Shown: piece by piece, positions 53,677 to 62,346 of the stretch | How the letters are laid out: each line of letters starts with the position of its first letter | How positions within the stretch are numbered: position 1 is the stretch's first letter | Source: Flavobacterium sp. N1736 | Lineage (GTDB): Bacteria > Bacteroidota > Bacteroidia > Flavobacteriales > Flavobacteriaceae | NCBI RefSeq assembly: GCF_025947065.1 | Contig: NZ_CP109994.1 | Span: 3,968,001 to 4,032,000, forward strand | Direction: 5' to 3' | DNA length: 64,000 nucleotides | The notes under the pieces: model-generated | Seen by the model: the letters and a program-made list of their open reading frames with translations, nothing else | Told to the model about the DNA's origin: nothing | Databases searched by the model: none | Translations under genes and position numbers: made by a program

Positions 53677-54361
53677 AGATTTAAAACAGGAATGTTACGA
53701 AGCCAACATGCAGTTAAACGCATTGAATTTGGTTGTATATACTTTTGGAAATGTGAGTGCGGTTGATAGAAAAAATGGTGTTTTTGCTATTAAACCAAGC
53801 GGTGTTCCGTATGAAGATTTAAAACCGGAAGATATTGTTATCGTAGATTTTGACAATAATATTATTGAAGGAACAATGCGTCCGTCATCAGACACAAAAA
53901 CGCATGCTTATTTGTATAAAAACTGGCCAAATATTGGAGGCGTTGCACATACTCACGCCACATATTCGGTTGCCTGGGCGCAATCACAGCATGATATTCC
54001 AATTTTTGGAACTACGCATGCCGACCATTTAACGGCTGATATTCCGTGTGCTCCACCAATGGCAGATGCACTTATAGAAGGAAACTACGAACACAATACC
54101 GGAATTCAGATTTTGGATTGCTTCAAAGAAAAAAATCTTTCATACGAAGAAGTAGAAATGGTTCTAATTGGAAATCACGGTCCATTTGCATGGGGAAAAA
54201 ATGCAGCAAAAGCCGTTTATAACAGTAAAGTTCTTGAAGTCGTTGCCGAAATGGCGTATCTGACTTTGCAAATAAACCCAAACGCACCAAGATTAAAAGA
54301 TTCTTTAATAAATAAACATTACAATCGTAAACACGGAAAAGACTCGTATTACGGACAATAA
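53660..54361 (+). CDS. araD: L-ribulose-5-phosphate 4-epimerase AraD
   Basis: 233 residues of the class II aldolase/epimerase family. SSDTKTHAYLY and GGVAHTHATYSVAWAQ carry the phosphate-binding residues and the zinc-binding His-Thr-His. It makes D-xylulose-5-phosphate. The start overlaps araB by 17 nt. Confidence 0.93.
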   Translation: MSSLYKDLKQECYEANMQLNALNLVVYTFGNVSAVDRKNGVFAIKPSGVPYEDLKPEDIVIVDFDNNIIEGTMRPSSDTKTHAYLYKNWPNIGGVAHTHATYSVAWAQSQHDIPIFGTTHADHLTADIPCAPPMADALIEGNYEHNTGIQILDCFKEKNLSYEEVEMVLIGNHGPFAWGKNAAKAVYNSKVLEVVAEMAYLTLQINPNAPRLKDSLINKHYNRKHGKDSYYGQ

Positions 54362-54447
54362 GGAATTTTAGATTGCAGATTATTGATTTTAGATTTAAGA
54401 TCAAACGAAAAAACGATTAAACAGTTCAACAAAATAACGATTAAACA

Positions 54448-55956
54448 ATGATAGATATATCTCAAAAAGAAGTATGGTTTGTAGTAGGAAGCCAGGAATT
54501 ATACGGTGAAGAAACTTTAAGAAAAGTGGCAGAACATTCGCAAATAATTGCGAAAGGATTAGGAGCTTCATCTCAAATTCCGGTAAAAGTGGTTTATAAA
54601 GATGTGGTAAAATCACCTTCTCAGATTCTGGATGTATGTTTAGCGGCAAATTCGGCTAAAAACTGTATCGGAATTATAGCCTGGATGCATACTTTTTCTC
54701 CGGCAAAAATGTGGATTGGCGGTTTGAGTATCCTGAAAAAACCTTTGTGTCATTTACATACACAATATAATGCTGAAATTCCGTGGGGAACTATCGATAT
54801 GGATTTCATGAACCTGAATCAGTCTGCACACGGAGATCGCGAATTTGGTTTTATTATGTCAAGAATGCGCAAAAAGCGTAAAGTCGTTGTTGGACATTGG
54901 GAAGACGAAAGAGTTCAGAAAAAATTAGGTATCTGGACAAGAGTAGCTCTTGGTTGGGATGAACTTCAAAACTTAAAAGTAGCTCGTATTGGAGATAATA
55001 TGCGTGAAGTTGCGGTTACGGAAGGTGATAAAGTAGAGGCTCAAATTCGTTTCGGAATGTCGGTTAACGGTTTTGATTCTTCAGATGTTACAAAGTATAT
55101 CGAGAAAGTTACGGATAAGGAATTGAATGATTTATTAGCAGTTTACGAGGCTTCTTATACTTTAACTGATGCTTTAAAAGAAGGCGGAGCGCAAAGAAGT
55201 TCTTTAGCGGAAGCGGCAAAAATTGAATTAGGTTTAAGAGCTTTTCTTGAAGAAGGAGGTTTTGGAGCTTTTACAGATACGTTTGAAAATCTTGGTGTTT
55301 GGAAACAATTACCTGGAATTGCAACACAAAGATTAATGGCTGATGGTTATGGTTTTGGTGGCGAAGGCGACTGGAAAACAGCAGCAATGGTTCGTGCATT
55401 AAAAGTGATGAATGTGGGTCTTGAAGGAGGAACTTCTTTCATGGAAGATTATACGTATCATTTTACACCACAAAAATCGTATGTTTTAGGATCACATATG
55501 TTAGAAATTTGCCCGTCTATTGCAGATGGAAAACCTTCTTGCGAAGTACATCCTTTAGGAATTGGAGGAAAAGAAGATCCTGCTCGTTTGGTATTTAATT
55601 CACCTGCGGGAGATGCAATCAACGTTTCTTTGGTTGATATGGGAACTCGTTTCCGTTTGATTGTTAACGAAGTGGAAGCGATTAAACCTATGGCTGAATT
55701 ACCAAAATTACCGGTTGCCAGAGTTTTATGGGATTGTAAACCAAATCTTGATATTGCTGCAACAGCCTGGATTCTTGCCGGAGGAGCGCATCATACGGTT
55801 TACAGCCAGTCAATTACAACAGAATACATGGAAGATTTCGCTGATATTGCCGGAATCGAATTATTGGTTATTGATGAAAAAACTACCGTAAGAGACTTTA
55901 AAGATAAGATTAATGCGAATGAAGCTTATTATCATTTGTTTCAACATGGGCTGTAA
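54448..55956 (+). CDS. araA: L-arabinose isomerase AraA
   Basis: 502 residues, the family length. [30 protein letters not shown] and [12 protein letters not shown] hold the metal-binding Glu and His residues, and [10 protein letters not shown] the last His. It converts L-arabinose to L-ribulose. An 86-nt gap with TTTAGATT-type repeat separates it from araD, but no terminator is seen, so it belongs to the same transcript. Confidence 0.94.
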   Translation: MIDISQKEVWFVVGSQELYGEETLRKVAEHSQIIAKGLGASSQIPVKVVYKDVVKSPSQILDVCLAANSAKNCIGIIAWMHTFSPAKMWIGGLSILKKPLCHLHTQYNAEIPWGTIDMDFMNLNQSAHGDREFGFIMSRMRKKRKVVVGHWEDERVQKKLGIWTRVALGWDELQNLKVARIGDNMREVAVTEGDKVEAQIRFGMSVNGFDSSDVTKYIEKVTDKELNDLLAVYEASYTLTDALKEGGAQRSSLAEAAKIELGLRAFLEEGGFGAFTDTFENLGVWKQLPGIATQRLMADGYGFGGEGDWKTAAMVRALKVMNVGLEGGTSFMEDYTYHFTPQKSYVLGSHMLEICPSIADGKPSCEVHPLGIGGKEDPARLVFNSPAGDAINVSLVDMGTRFRLIVNEVEAIKPMAELPKLPVARVLWDCKPNLDIAATAWILAGGAHHTVYSQSITTEYMEDFADIAGIELLVIDEKTTVRDFKDKINANEAYYHLFQHGL

Positions 55957-55964
55957 TCTGAGGT

Positions 55965-56010
55965 GCTGAGGTTCTAAGTTGCTAAGATTCTAAGTTTTTG
56001 TTACTTTTAG
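55965..56010. repeat. Degenerate CTAAGNTNCTAAG-type repeat
   Basis: The stretch after araA is made of imperfect short units such as GAGGTGCTGAGGTTC and TAAGTTGCTAAGATTC. It is a common Flavobacterium intergenic sequence and has no visible gene. Confidence 0.5.
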
Positions 56011-56061
56011 ACTTTCACATCTTACATTTAACATTTTACAACAATTAAAAAATATCATTAT

Positions 56062-57246
56062 ATGAATGTATTAAAACGTTGCGTTTTTGGAATTGGCCTA
56101 ATGAGTTTGGCTACAGTTTCAGTTCAATGTAAAAGCGATAAAAAAACGGATGCTACAACAGTTTCTTCAGATGAAAAAGCTACGGTTACAATCGAAAAAT
56201 CTTCTTACGGAACAACTGCTAAAGGAGAAAAAGTCGACAGTTATAAGCTGAAAAACCAAAATGGGATGGAAGTTGATATCATCACTTTTGGTGGAAGAAT
56301 TACAGATTTAAAAGTGCCTAATAAAGAAGGTGTTTCTGAAAATGTAGTGATCGGGTTTAATTCTTTGGCACAATATGAAAAAGAAAATCCATTTTTTGGA
56401 GCTTTAATTGGAAGATACGGCAACCGAATTGCGAAAGGAAAATTTACTTTAGACGGAAAAGAGTATAAGTTAGTAATCAATAACGCACCAAATGCTTTAC
56501 ACGGTGGACCGCAAGGATATTTTAATGTTGTTTGGAAAGCCGATGAGGTAAAATCCGGAAATACAGCTTCTTTAAAATTATCCTATTTAAGTAAAGATAT
56601 GGAAGAAGGTTATCCGGGAAATTTACAGGTTTTTGTAACCTATACTTTGACAAATGATAATCAATTAGAAGTACTTTATGAAGCAACGACTGATAAGAAA
56701 ACAGTTGTGAATTTAACGCAGCATTCGTATTTTAATTTATCGGGAGATTTTACAAAAACAATCTTAGATCATGAATTGACTTTAAATGCGGATAAATTAG
56801 TTCCGGTTGACGCTACTTTAATTCCAACAGGAAAATTAGAAGATGTTGCCAATACGCCTTTCGATTTTAGAACTCCAAAATTAATTGCAAAGGACATCGA
56901 AGTGAAAAACGAACAATTAGAAAGAGGAAAAGGTTACGATCATTGCTGGGTATTGAACAATCCTGAAAAAGGAAAAACAATCATAGCAAAAGTATATCAC
57001 GCAGCAAGCGGAAGAGTTATGGAAATGACAACTGACGAACCCGGAATTCAGTTTTACTCTGGAAATTTCCTTGACGGAACTTTGCCAACACGCGACGGAA
57101 AAACGTATGCACACAGAACAGGATTATGTTTAGAAACAGAACATTATCCAGATTCGCCAAATCAGAAAAACTTCCCGACAACGGTTTTAAACCCGGGAGA
57201 AAATTATAAAACTAAAACTACTTTTAAATTTTCTGTGAAAAAATAG
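56062..57246 (+). CDS. Lipoprotein aldose 1-epimerase (mutarotase)
   Basis: 394 residues. A lipoprotein signal (SVQC, Cys23) is followed by a linker and then the epimerase domain. HGGPQGYFNVVW and TQHSYFNLSGD hold the catalytic His residues, and CLETEHYPDSPNQ the Glu. It is a paralog of GalM at 46,458 but exported. Placed after araA, it probably equilibrates released arabinose or similar sugar at the envelope. A terminator follows. Confidence 0.88.
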   Translation: MNVLKRCVFGIGLMSLATVSVQCKSDKKTDATTVSSDEKATVTIEKSSYGTTAKGEKVDSYKLKNQNGMEVDIITFGGRITDLKVPNKEGVSENVVIGFNSLAQYEKENPFFGALIGRYGNRIAKGKFTLDGKEYKLVINNAPNALHGGPQGYFNVVWKADEVKSGNTASLKLSYLSKDMEEGYPGNLQVFVTYTLTNDNQLEVLYEATTDKKTVVNLTQHSYFNLSGDFTKTILDHELTLNADKLVPVDATLIPTGKLEDVANTPFDFRTPKLIAKDIEVKNEQLERGKGYDHCWVLNNPEKGKTIIAKVYHAASGRVMEMTTDEPGIQFYSGNFLDGTLPTRDGKTYAHRTGLCLETEHYPDSPNQKNFPTTVLNPGENYKTKTTFKFSVKK

Positions 57247-57283
57247 TTTTGGAATTATGTTAATTAGTTAGTAATTCTCTAAG

Positions 57284-57313
57284 AAACCTCGAAAGCATTT
57301 TCGAGGTTTTTTT
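57284..57313 (+). terminator. Intrinsic terminator of the arabinose operon
   Basis: AAACCTCGAAA (57284-57294) pairs with TTTCGAGGTTT (57298-57308), then more T's. It lies 38 nt after the mutarotase stop. Confidence 0.88.
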
Positions 57314-57357
57314 ATATTTTAAGTTTGACACTAATTTCACGAATTAGCACGAATTTT

Positions 57358-57459
57358 TGTCGTTTCGACGTGAGGAGAAACCTAACTCGTAACTCTACAA
57401 AGATTGGCACTTTTAGGCACTGAGTTTCTTGTGTGATTTCTCCTCACGTCGAAATGACA
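57358..57459. repeat. 23-bp inverted repeat (TTTCGACGTGAGGAGAAA)
   Basis: Arms 57358-57380 and 57437-57459 pair with one mismatch around a 56-nt centre. It is a typical dispersed Flavobacterium palindrome that may form a long hairpin in RNA. Confidence 0.75.
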
Positions 57460-57548
57460 ATATTGTGTTTAAACTTTGCGGCTTTGCGTGATTAATTCAT
57501 TTGCAGCTTATAAAGTTTTAATTTAGCAATAGCAAAATCAAATATAAA

Positions 57549-58007
57549 ATGAAACATCTATTTAAAGCAGCATTAAATTGGACTTCTACCAAAAATCAGG
57601 AAGAAGCAACTTCAAAATTTTACAGTAAAAGTCATAAGATTACTATAGAAGGAAAACCAGTTTTAAATGTTTCAGCAGCCAAAGCTTTCAAAGGCGATCC
57701 TGAATTATACAACCCCGAAGATTTATTATTGAGCAGTTTGGTTTCCTGTCATATGATGTCCTATTTATATGTATGCTCTCAAAACGGAATAGAAGTTATG
57801 GAATATTCAGATAACGCCCAAGCAACACTTGAAGTTTATGCCGATGGAAGCGGACGTTTTACGGAAGTTAGACTAAATCCTAAAGTGAAAATTTCAAATC
57901 CAGATAAAATTGAATTAGCAAATGAACTTCATAAAGAGGCAAATCGATTGTGTTTTATAGCTAATTCTTGCAATTTCCCTGTTTTGCATGAGGTGAGTTG
58001 TGAGTGA
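57549..58007 (+). CDS. OsmC family peroxiredoxin-like protein
   Basis: 152 residues. GDPELYNPEDLLLSSLVSCHMMSYLYV holds the first redox Cys, and RLCFIANSCNFPV the second region. The family reduces organic hydroperoxides with a Cys pair. It is a single gene between two terminators. Confidence 0.87.
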   Translation: MKHLFKAALNWTSTKNQEEATSKFYSKSHKITIEGKPVLNVSAAKAFKGDPELYNPEDLLLSSLVSCHMMSYLYVCSQNGIEVMEYSDNAQATLEVYADGSGRFTEVRLNPKVKISNPDKIELANELHKEANRLCFIANSCNFPVLHEVSCE

Positions 58008-58026
58008 AATGAAAACATATAAAATC

Positions 58027-58060
58027 AAAAAAACCTCTTCCGTTAAGAAGAGGTTTTTTG
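58027..58060. terminator. Bidirectional terminator of OsmC gene and tRNA-Leu
   Basis: AAAAAACCTCTTC (58028-58040) pairs with GAAGAGGTTTTTT (58047-58059). A and T runs on both sides serve the convergent OsmC and tRNA transcripts. Confidence 0.85.
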
Positions 58061-58140
58061 TACCCGGAGCCGGAGTCGAACCGGCACGGTTTCCCACAGG
58101 TGTTTGAGACCAGCGCGTCTACCAATTCCGCCATCCGGGC
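58061..58140 (-). tRNA. tRNA-Leu(CAA)
   Basis: On the minus strand the acceptor GCCCGGA pairs with TCCGGGT, the T arm is GCCGG-TTCGACT-CCGGC, and the anticodon loop CTCAAAC gives anticodon CAA. The variable arm is long, as for leucine, but short for the class. The anticodon stem CTGGT/ACCTG has one U-U mismatch. CCA is not encoded. Confidence 0.92.
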
Positions 58141-58288
58141 TTAGCAGACGAAAAAACAATCAATAAATTAATTATTTTAACGCAATAGAATAAGTGATTA
58201 TGATGCCATAAATGTGCTTATTCCTTTAACACGGTGCAAATGTAAAAAATAAAATTAAATGTTCTACTAAAAATACTTAAATATTTCC

Positions 58289-58318
58289 TTTCAGTGTCCA
58301 ATAAATTTTCTAAATTTG
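58289..58318 (+). promoter_or_regulatory. prs promoter
   Basis: TAAATTTG (58311-58318) is a perfect -7 box, with TTTC (58289-58292) 18 nt before it as a weak -33. The transcript would start near 58,325 and give a leader of about 45 nt. Confidence 0.55.
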
Positions 58319-58369
58319 CACCTCGTTAAAACGACGCACACACAACTAACTACAAAACAACAAATTATA

Positions 58370-59311
58370 ATGTCGCACCTAGAACCAGAAGCTAAAATTT
58401 TTGCGTGTTCAAAAAGTGTTTATCTTGCAGAGAAAATTGCAGAACAATACGGAATTCCGTTAGGTAAAGTAACGATGTCAACGTATAGCGATGGTGAATT
58501 TCAACCATCTTACGAAGAGTCAATCAGAGGATTACGTGTTTTTATCGTGTGCTCAACTTTCCCATCGGCAGATAATTTGATGGAATTGTTACTAATGATT
58601 GATGCAGCAAAACGCGCATCGGCAAGACATATTACAGCTGTTATGCCTTATTTTGGTTGGGCAAGACAGGATAGAAAAGACAAACCAAGAGTTCCGATTG
58701 GAGCGAAGTTAGTAGCTAATTTACTAACCGCTGCAGGAGCAACAAGAATTATGACAATGGATTTGCACGCAGATCAAATTCAGGGATTCTTTGAAAAGCC
58801 GGTAGATCATTTATTTGCATCAACCATCTTTTTGCCATATGTGCAGAGTTTAAATTTAGAAAATTTAACTATTGCATCTCCGGATATGGGAGGTTCAAAA
58901 AGAGCATATGCTTACTCTAAGTTTTTAGAATCAGATGTAGTAATCTGTTACAAACAAAGAAAAGCAGCCAACGTTATCGACACTATGGAGCTAATTGGTG
59001 AAGTAAAAGGCCGTAACGTAATATTAGTAGACGACATGATCGATACTGGAGGTACATTAGCGAAAGCAGCAGATTTAATGATCGAAAAAGGAGCATTAAG
59101 CGTTAGAGCAATTTGTACACACGCTATTTTATCAGGTGGCGCTTACGAAAAAATTGAGAATTCGAAGTTAAGCGAATTAATAGTTACCGATTCTATTCCG
59201 TTAAAGAAAGAATCAAAAAAAATCAGAGTAGTGAGTTGTGCACCTCTTTTTGCCGAAGTTATGCACATGGTGCACCACAACAATTCCATTAGTGGAAAGT
59301 TTATAATGTAG
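58370..59311 (+). CDS. prs: Ribose-phosphate pyrophosphokinase
   Basis: 313 residues from the ATG at 58370 (MSHLEPEAKIF). An in-frame TTG at 58316 overlaps the promoter -7 box and is rejected. WARQDRKDKPRVPIGAK is the ATP-binding flexible loop region and VILVDDMIDTGGT the PRPP-binding loop. It makes PRPP for nucleotide, histidine and tryptophan synthesis. rplY follows 72 nt later. Confidence 0.94.
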   Translation: MSHLEPEAKIFACSKSVYLAEKIAEQYGIPLGKVTMSTYSDGEFQPSYEESIRGLRVFIVCSTFPSADNLMELLLMIDAAKRASARHITAVMPYFGWARQDRKDKPRVPIGAKLVANLLTAAGATRIMTMDLHADQIQGFFEKPVDHLFASTIFLPYVQSLNLENLTIASPDMGGSKRAYAYSKFLESDVVICYKQRKAANVIDTMELIGEVKGRNVILVDDMIDTGGTLAKAADLMIEKGALSVRAICTHAILSGGAYEKIENSKLSELIVTDSIPLKKESKKIRVVSCAPLFAEVMHMVHHNNSISGKFIM

Positions 59312-59383
59312 TCATTGCGAGGAACGAAGCAATGTCATTACAATAAGGATTAGAATATTTATTAATAACTATATTTTTTTACA

Positions 59384-59995
59384 ATGAAATCGATTACAAT
59401 TAAAGGATCAGAAAGAGAAAGCGTGGGCAAAGTGTCAACTAAAGCCTTACGTAATGCTGGAGCGGTTCCTTGCGTGTTATACGGAGGAAATCAAGCAGTA
59501 CACTTCTCAGCAGACGCTGCAGCGTTCAAAAACTTGGTTTACACTCCAAACGCACACACAGTTGTGATTGAGCTTGGAAAAGGAAAATCATTCAATGCAA
59601 TTTTACAAGATATTCAGGTTCACCCGGTATCTGACAAAATCTTACACATTGACTTCTTTCAATTATTTGATGACAAAGAAATCACTATGGAAGTTCCGGT
59701 AAAAGTTGTAGGTACATCTAAAGGTGTTCTTGCAGGTGGTGTTTTACGTTTGAACACTCGTAAATTAAAAGTAAAAGCTTTACCTAAAAATCTTCCTGAT
59801 TTTGTTGAAGCTGATATTACTCCACTTGAAATGGGTAACAAATTATATGTTACTAAAGTTGGTACACCAGATTACAAAGTTATGCACCCGGAGAACACAG
59901 TTGTTGCACAAGTAAGAATTTCTCGTGCTGCTATGAAAGCTGCTCAAGAAGCTGCAAAAGCTGCAAAAGCTCCTGCAAAAGGAAAGAAAAAATAA
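59384..59995 (+). CDS. rplY: 50S ribosomal protein L25 (CTC form)
   Basis: 203 residues. The start [27 protein letters not shown] and [27 protein letters not shown] are typical of L25. It is the long CTC form with a second beta domain and an Ala/Lys-rich tail ([14 protein letters not shown]). It binds 5S rRNA. It is usually next to prs and pth, as here. Confidence 0.94.
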   Translation: MKSITIKGSERESVGKVSTKALRNAGAVPCVLYGGNQAVHFSADAAAFKNLVYTPNAHTVVIELGKGKSFNAILQDIQVHPVSDKILHIDFFQLFDDKEITMEVPVKVVGTSKGVLAGGVLRLNTRKLKVKALPKNLPDFVEADITPLEMGNKLYVTKVGTPDYKVMHPENTVVAQVRISRAAMKAAQEAAKAAKAPAKGKKK

Positions 59996-60015
59996 TTTTT
60001 TTCAAATTCAATATC

Positions 60016-60048
60016 AAAGCATCAATCGAAAGATTGGTGCTTTTTTTT
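60016..60048 (+). terminator. Intrinsic terminator of rplY
   Basis: AAAGCATCAATC (60016-60027), loop GAAA, then GATTGGTGCTTT (60032-60043) with one G-U pair and eight or more T's. Confidence 0.88.
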
Positions 60049-60263
60049 GCTTTAAAGGTTTTCTAAGAAAAGGTACAAAGGATCAAAGAGGCAAAGTTGT
60101 AAAGTGCAAAAACGCATTGATCAGTTTAAATGTGCATCATCTCCGTGCCATTCTTAGCGCGCTTTGCGTAAAACAGGGCTTATTTGCGGTTAAGTTCAAA
60201 TTATTTAATTGCCACATTTCCTAATTATCTAATTAACACATTTTCTAATTACCAAATTAACCC

Positions 60264-60271
60264 TATTTTTG
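60264..60271 (+). promoter_or_regulatory. pth promoter -7 box
   Basis: TATTTTTG is a perfect TAnnTTTG box. It predicts transcription starting near 60,278, just at or after the in-frame ATG 60,277. Confidence 0.5.
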
Positions 60272-60336
60272 CAAACATGATAAAATGGATAACAAAACTG
60301 TTTTCATCAACACAAAAAGAAGAGAACATAGATAAT

Positions 60337-60903
60337 ATGAAAAAATATTTAATCGTAGGACTTGGTAATATTGGAGCCGAATACGTAAATACAAGACATA
60401 ATATAGGATTTAAAGTCCTTGATTTTTTAGCCAAAAAAGAAAGCCTTTCATTTGAAACTGCAAAACTTGGCGCTTTAGCCGAATATAAATTTAAAGGAAG
60501 AACCTTCTTTTTGCTTAAACCAAACACGTACATGAATTTAAGCGGGAAGGCGGTAAAATACTGGATGGACAAAGAAAACATTCCATTAGAGAATATTCTG
60601 GTGATTACAGACGATTTAAACTTGTCATTCGGTACTATCCGGATTAAACCAAAAGGCAGCGATGGCGGTCACAACGGATTAAAAAACATCAACCTGGTAT
60701 TAAATACACAACAATATACCCGTTTTAGATTTGGTATAAGCGACCAGTTTAAAAAAGGACAACAAATAGATTATGTTTTAGGCGACTGGGACGAAGAAGA
60801 AAAAGCAAAATTACCGGAACGCTTAGAGGTCGCTTCCGAAATTATTAAATCTTTTGGAACAGCAGGATTAGAAAATACAATGACAACTTTTAATGGAAAA
60901 TAA
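60337..60903 (+). CDS. pth: Peptidyl-tRNA hydrolase
   Basis: 188 residues from the ATG at 60337 (MKKYLIVGLGNIGAEY), matching the family length. An in-frame ATG at 60277 would add 20 residues (MIKWITKLFSSTQ) but lies at the predicted transcription start; it remains possible. TRHNIGFKVLD holds the catalytic His, NTYMNLSGKAV and SDGGHNGLKNI the peptide-binding Asn and conserved loop. It frees peptides from stalled tRNA. Confidence 0.9.
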   Translation: MKKYLIVGLGNIGAEYVNTRHNIGFKVLDFLAKKESLSFETAKLGALAEYKFKGRTFFLLKPNTYMNLSGKAVKYWMDKENIPLENILVITDDLNLSFGTIRIKPKGSDGGHNGLKNINLVLNTQQYTRFRFGISDQFKKGQQIDYVLGDWDEEEKAKLPERLEVASEIIKSFGTAGLENTMTTFNGK

Positions 60904-60998
60904 AGATTTCCAACTATTTACGCATTAAATAACTAAATTATTAATTAATTAAATGGAATTATAACGAAATAGTATTTTCTATTCCAAAGTTAAATGTT

Positions 60999-61006
60999 TA
61001 AATTTG
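60999..61006 (+). promoter_or_regulatory. Superoxide dismutase promoter -7 box
   Basis: TAAATTTG is a perfect -7 box, 35 nt before the dismutase ATG. TTTC about 19 nt before it may be the -33. Confidence 0.5.
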
Positions 61007-61041
61007 GGATAAATTATTATAAACCATAAAATCATAATATC

Positions 61042-61650
61042 ATGGCTTTTGAATTACCACAATTACCTTATGCATATGATGCATTAGAACCACATATTGA
61101 TGCACGTACAATGGAAATTCACCATTCAAAACATCATAATGCATACACAACAAATCTTAATGCAGCAATTGCAGGTACAGATTTGGAAGGAAAAACAATC
61201 GAAAACATCTTAATCAACTTAGATAAATCAAACGCTGCAGTTCGTAACAATGGTGGAGGTTTTTACAACCACAATTTGTTCTGGACTGTAATGACTCCAA
61301 ACGGTGGTGGATTACCAACAGGTGATTTGTTAGCTGCAATTGAGTCTTCTTTTGGAACTTTTGAAGAGTTTAAAGCAAAATTTGCCAAAGCCGGTGCAAC
61401 ACAATTTGGTTCAGGATGGGCTTGGTTATGTGTGCAAAAAGGTGGAAAATTAGATGTTTGCGGAACTCCAAACCAAGACAACCCATTAATGCCGGAAGTT
61501 GGCTGCGGTGGAACTCCAATTTTAGGAATGGATGTTTGGGAGCACGCTTATTATTTAAACTACCAAAACAGAAGACCAGATTATATTGAAGCTTTCTTCA
61601 ACGTAATTAACTGGACAGAAGTTGCAAGAAGATATGCTTTAGAAAAATAG
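61042..61650 (+). CDS. Iron/manganese superoxide dismutase
   Basis: 202 residues. The four metal ligands are visible: His27 (EIHHSKHH), His77 (YNHNLFW), Asp164 and His168 (MDVWEHAYY). FGSGWAWL follows the family pattern. It turns superoxide into peroxide and oxygen in the cytoplasm. Metal choice cannot be read with certainty. A single gene with promoter and terminator. Confidence 0.93.
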   Translation: MAFELPQLPYAYDALEPHIDARTMEIHHSKHHNAYTTNLNAAIAGTDLEGKTIENILINLDKSNAAVRNNGGGFYNHNLFWTVMTPNGGGLPTGDLLAAIESSFGTFEEFKAKFAKAGATQFGSGWAWLCVQKGGKLDVCGTPNQDNPLMPEVGCGGTPILGMDVWEHAYYLNYQNRRPDYIEAFFNVINWTEVARRYALEK

Positions 61651-61678
61651 TCTGGAGATAATAGAATAAAGAGTAAAG

Positions 61679-61717
61679 AAAAAAGACGAATGACCCGATG
61701 GTTATTCGTCTTTTTTT
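61679..61717 (+). terminator. Intrinsic terminator of superoxide dismutase
   Basis: AAAAAAGACGAAT (61679-61691) pairs with ATTCGTCTTTTTT (61704-61716), followed by T. It cuts the dismutase transcript off from the repeat units. Confidence 0.88.
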
Positions 61718-61791
61718 ATTTATACATTTCCTTGTCTTACTATTTTCTTTTCTCTTTGTTCTTTTCTCTTTGTTCTTTTCTTTCTTTGTGA

Positions 61792-61875
61792 GAGTTTATT
61801 CCAATAAAAAAGGTGAAATTTCTTTCACCCTTTTTGCCCCAAATCTACCATATACTTAACCTACTAATGTTATGG
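61792..61875 (-). ncRNA. Tandem 84-nt element copy 1, candidate small RNA
   Basis: Read on the minus strand: a CCATA/TATGG stem around TTAGTAGGTTAAG, a GGGGC box, then a GGTGAAA-GAAA-TTTCACC hairpin and six T's. A CAAATATT box (minus AATATTTG) lies at 61909-61916, 33 nt upstream. Identical to copy 2 over all 84 nt. Confidence 0.5.
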
Positions 61876-61975
61876 TGTAATAAATTTATGACAGCTATTT
61901 TGTTTTGCCAAATATTTTAGACGAAATGCAAGAATAATCGATGAAATGCGTAATTTCTTACTTTAGAAAGGTTTT

Positions 61976-62059
61976 GAGTTTATTCCAATAAAAAAGGTGA
62001 AATTTCTTTCACCCTTTTTGCCCCAAATCTACCATATACTTAACCTACTAATGTTATGG
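61976..62059 (-). ncRNA. Tandem 84-nt element copy 2, candidate small RNA
   Basis: Identical to copy 1 over 84 nt while the sequence between units has diverged. The promoter-like AATATTTG (minus) is at 62093-62100, again 33 nt upstream. Confidence 0.5.
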
Positions 62060-62161
62060 TATAGTAAATGTATGATAGCTATATCGTTTTCACAAATATT
62101 CTAGATAAAGTGCAAATAAATTCGACGAAATACGTAATTTCTTACTTTGGGTGGTTTTCTT

Positions 62162-62245
62162 GAGTTTATTCCAATAAAAAAGGTGGAATTGCTTCCACCC
62201 TTTTTGCCCCAAATCTACCATAAACTTAACCTACTAATGTTATGG
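62162..62245 (-). ncRNA. Tandem 84-nt element copy 3, candidate small RNA
   Basis: It differs from the others at four positions. Two of these (62186 A to G, 62195 T to C) are opposite each other in the hairpin stem and keep pairing. A third is in the hairpin loop. A TATGTTTG box (minus) is at 62279-62286, 33 nt upstream, matching TAnnTTTG. Confidence 0.5.
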
Positions 62246-62346
62246 TTTCCCAAAAGTATCGTAGCTGTTCGATTTTGCCAAACATATAGGACGAACGGCA
62301 AAAAAAACCGATAAACTGCACAATTTAACCTTTTGTTAGTATTTTT

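Larger units (their letters stand above)
57247..57548. other. Gap with terminator and large inverted repeat
   Basis: 302 nt with no gene. It holds the terminator at 57,284, CACGAATT-type words and the 23-bp inverted repeat at 57,358-57,459. Confidence 0.6.
59996..60336. other. Gap between rplY and pth with short repeats
   Basis: 341 nt. A terminator lies at 60,016-60,048. Then comes common intergenic filler (AAAGGATCAAAGAGGCAAAG) and a tandem of TAATTAtCTAATTAAC-like words at 60,205-60,262, before the pth promoter. Confidence 0.55.
61651..62346. other. 696-nt gap holding terminator and triple 84-nt element
   Basis: No protein gene is visible. After the dismutase terminator and a TTCTTTTCTCTTTG-type low-complexity stretch (61,740-61,790) come three units of about 185 nt, each with an 84-nt conserved element, up to the purF stop. 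Confidence 0.8.

Noticed and set aside
58316..58369. TTG start adding 18 residues to prs
   Set aside because: The TTG is part of the TAAATTTG promoter box.
61792..62245. Three evenly spaced repeats as a CRISPR array
   Set aside because: Repeats are 84 nt with about 100-nt spacers that are themselves related to each other, and no cas genes are near.
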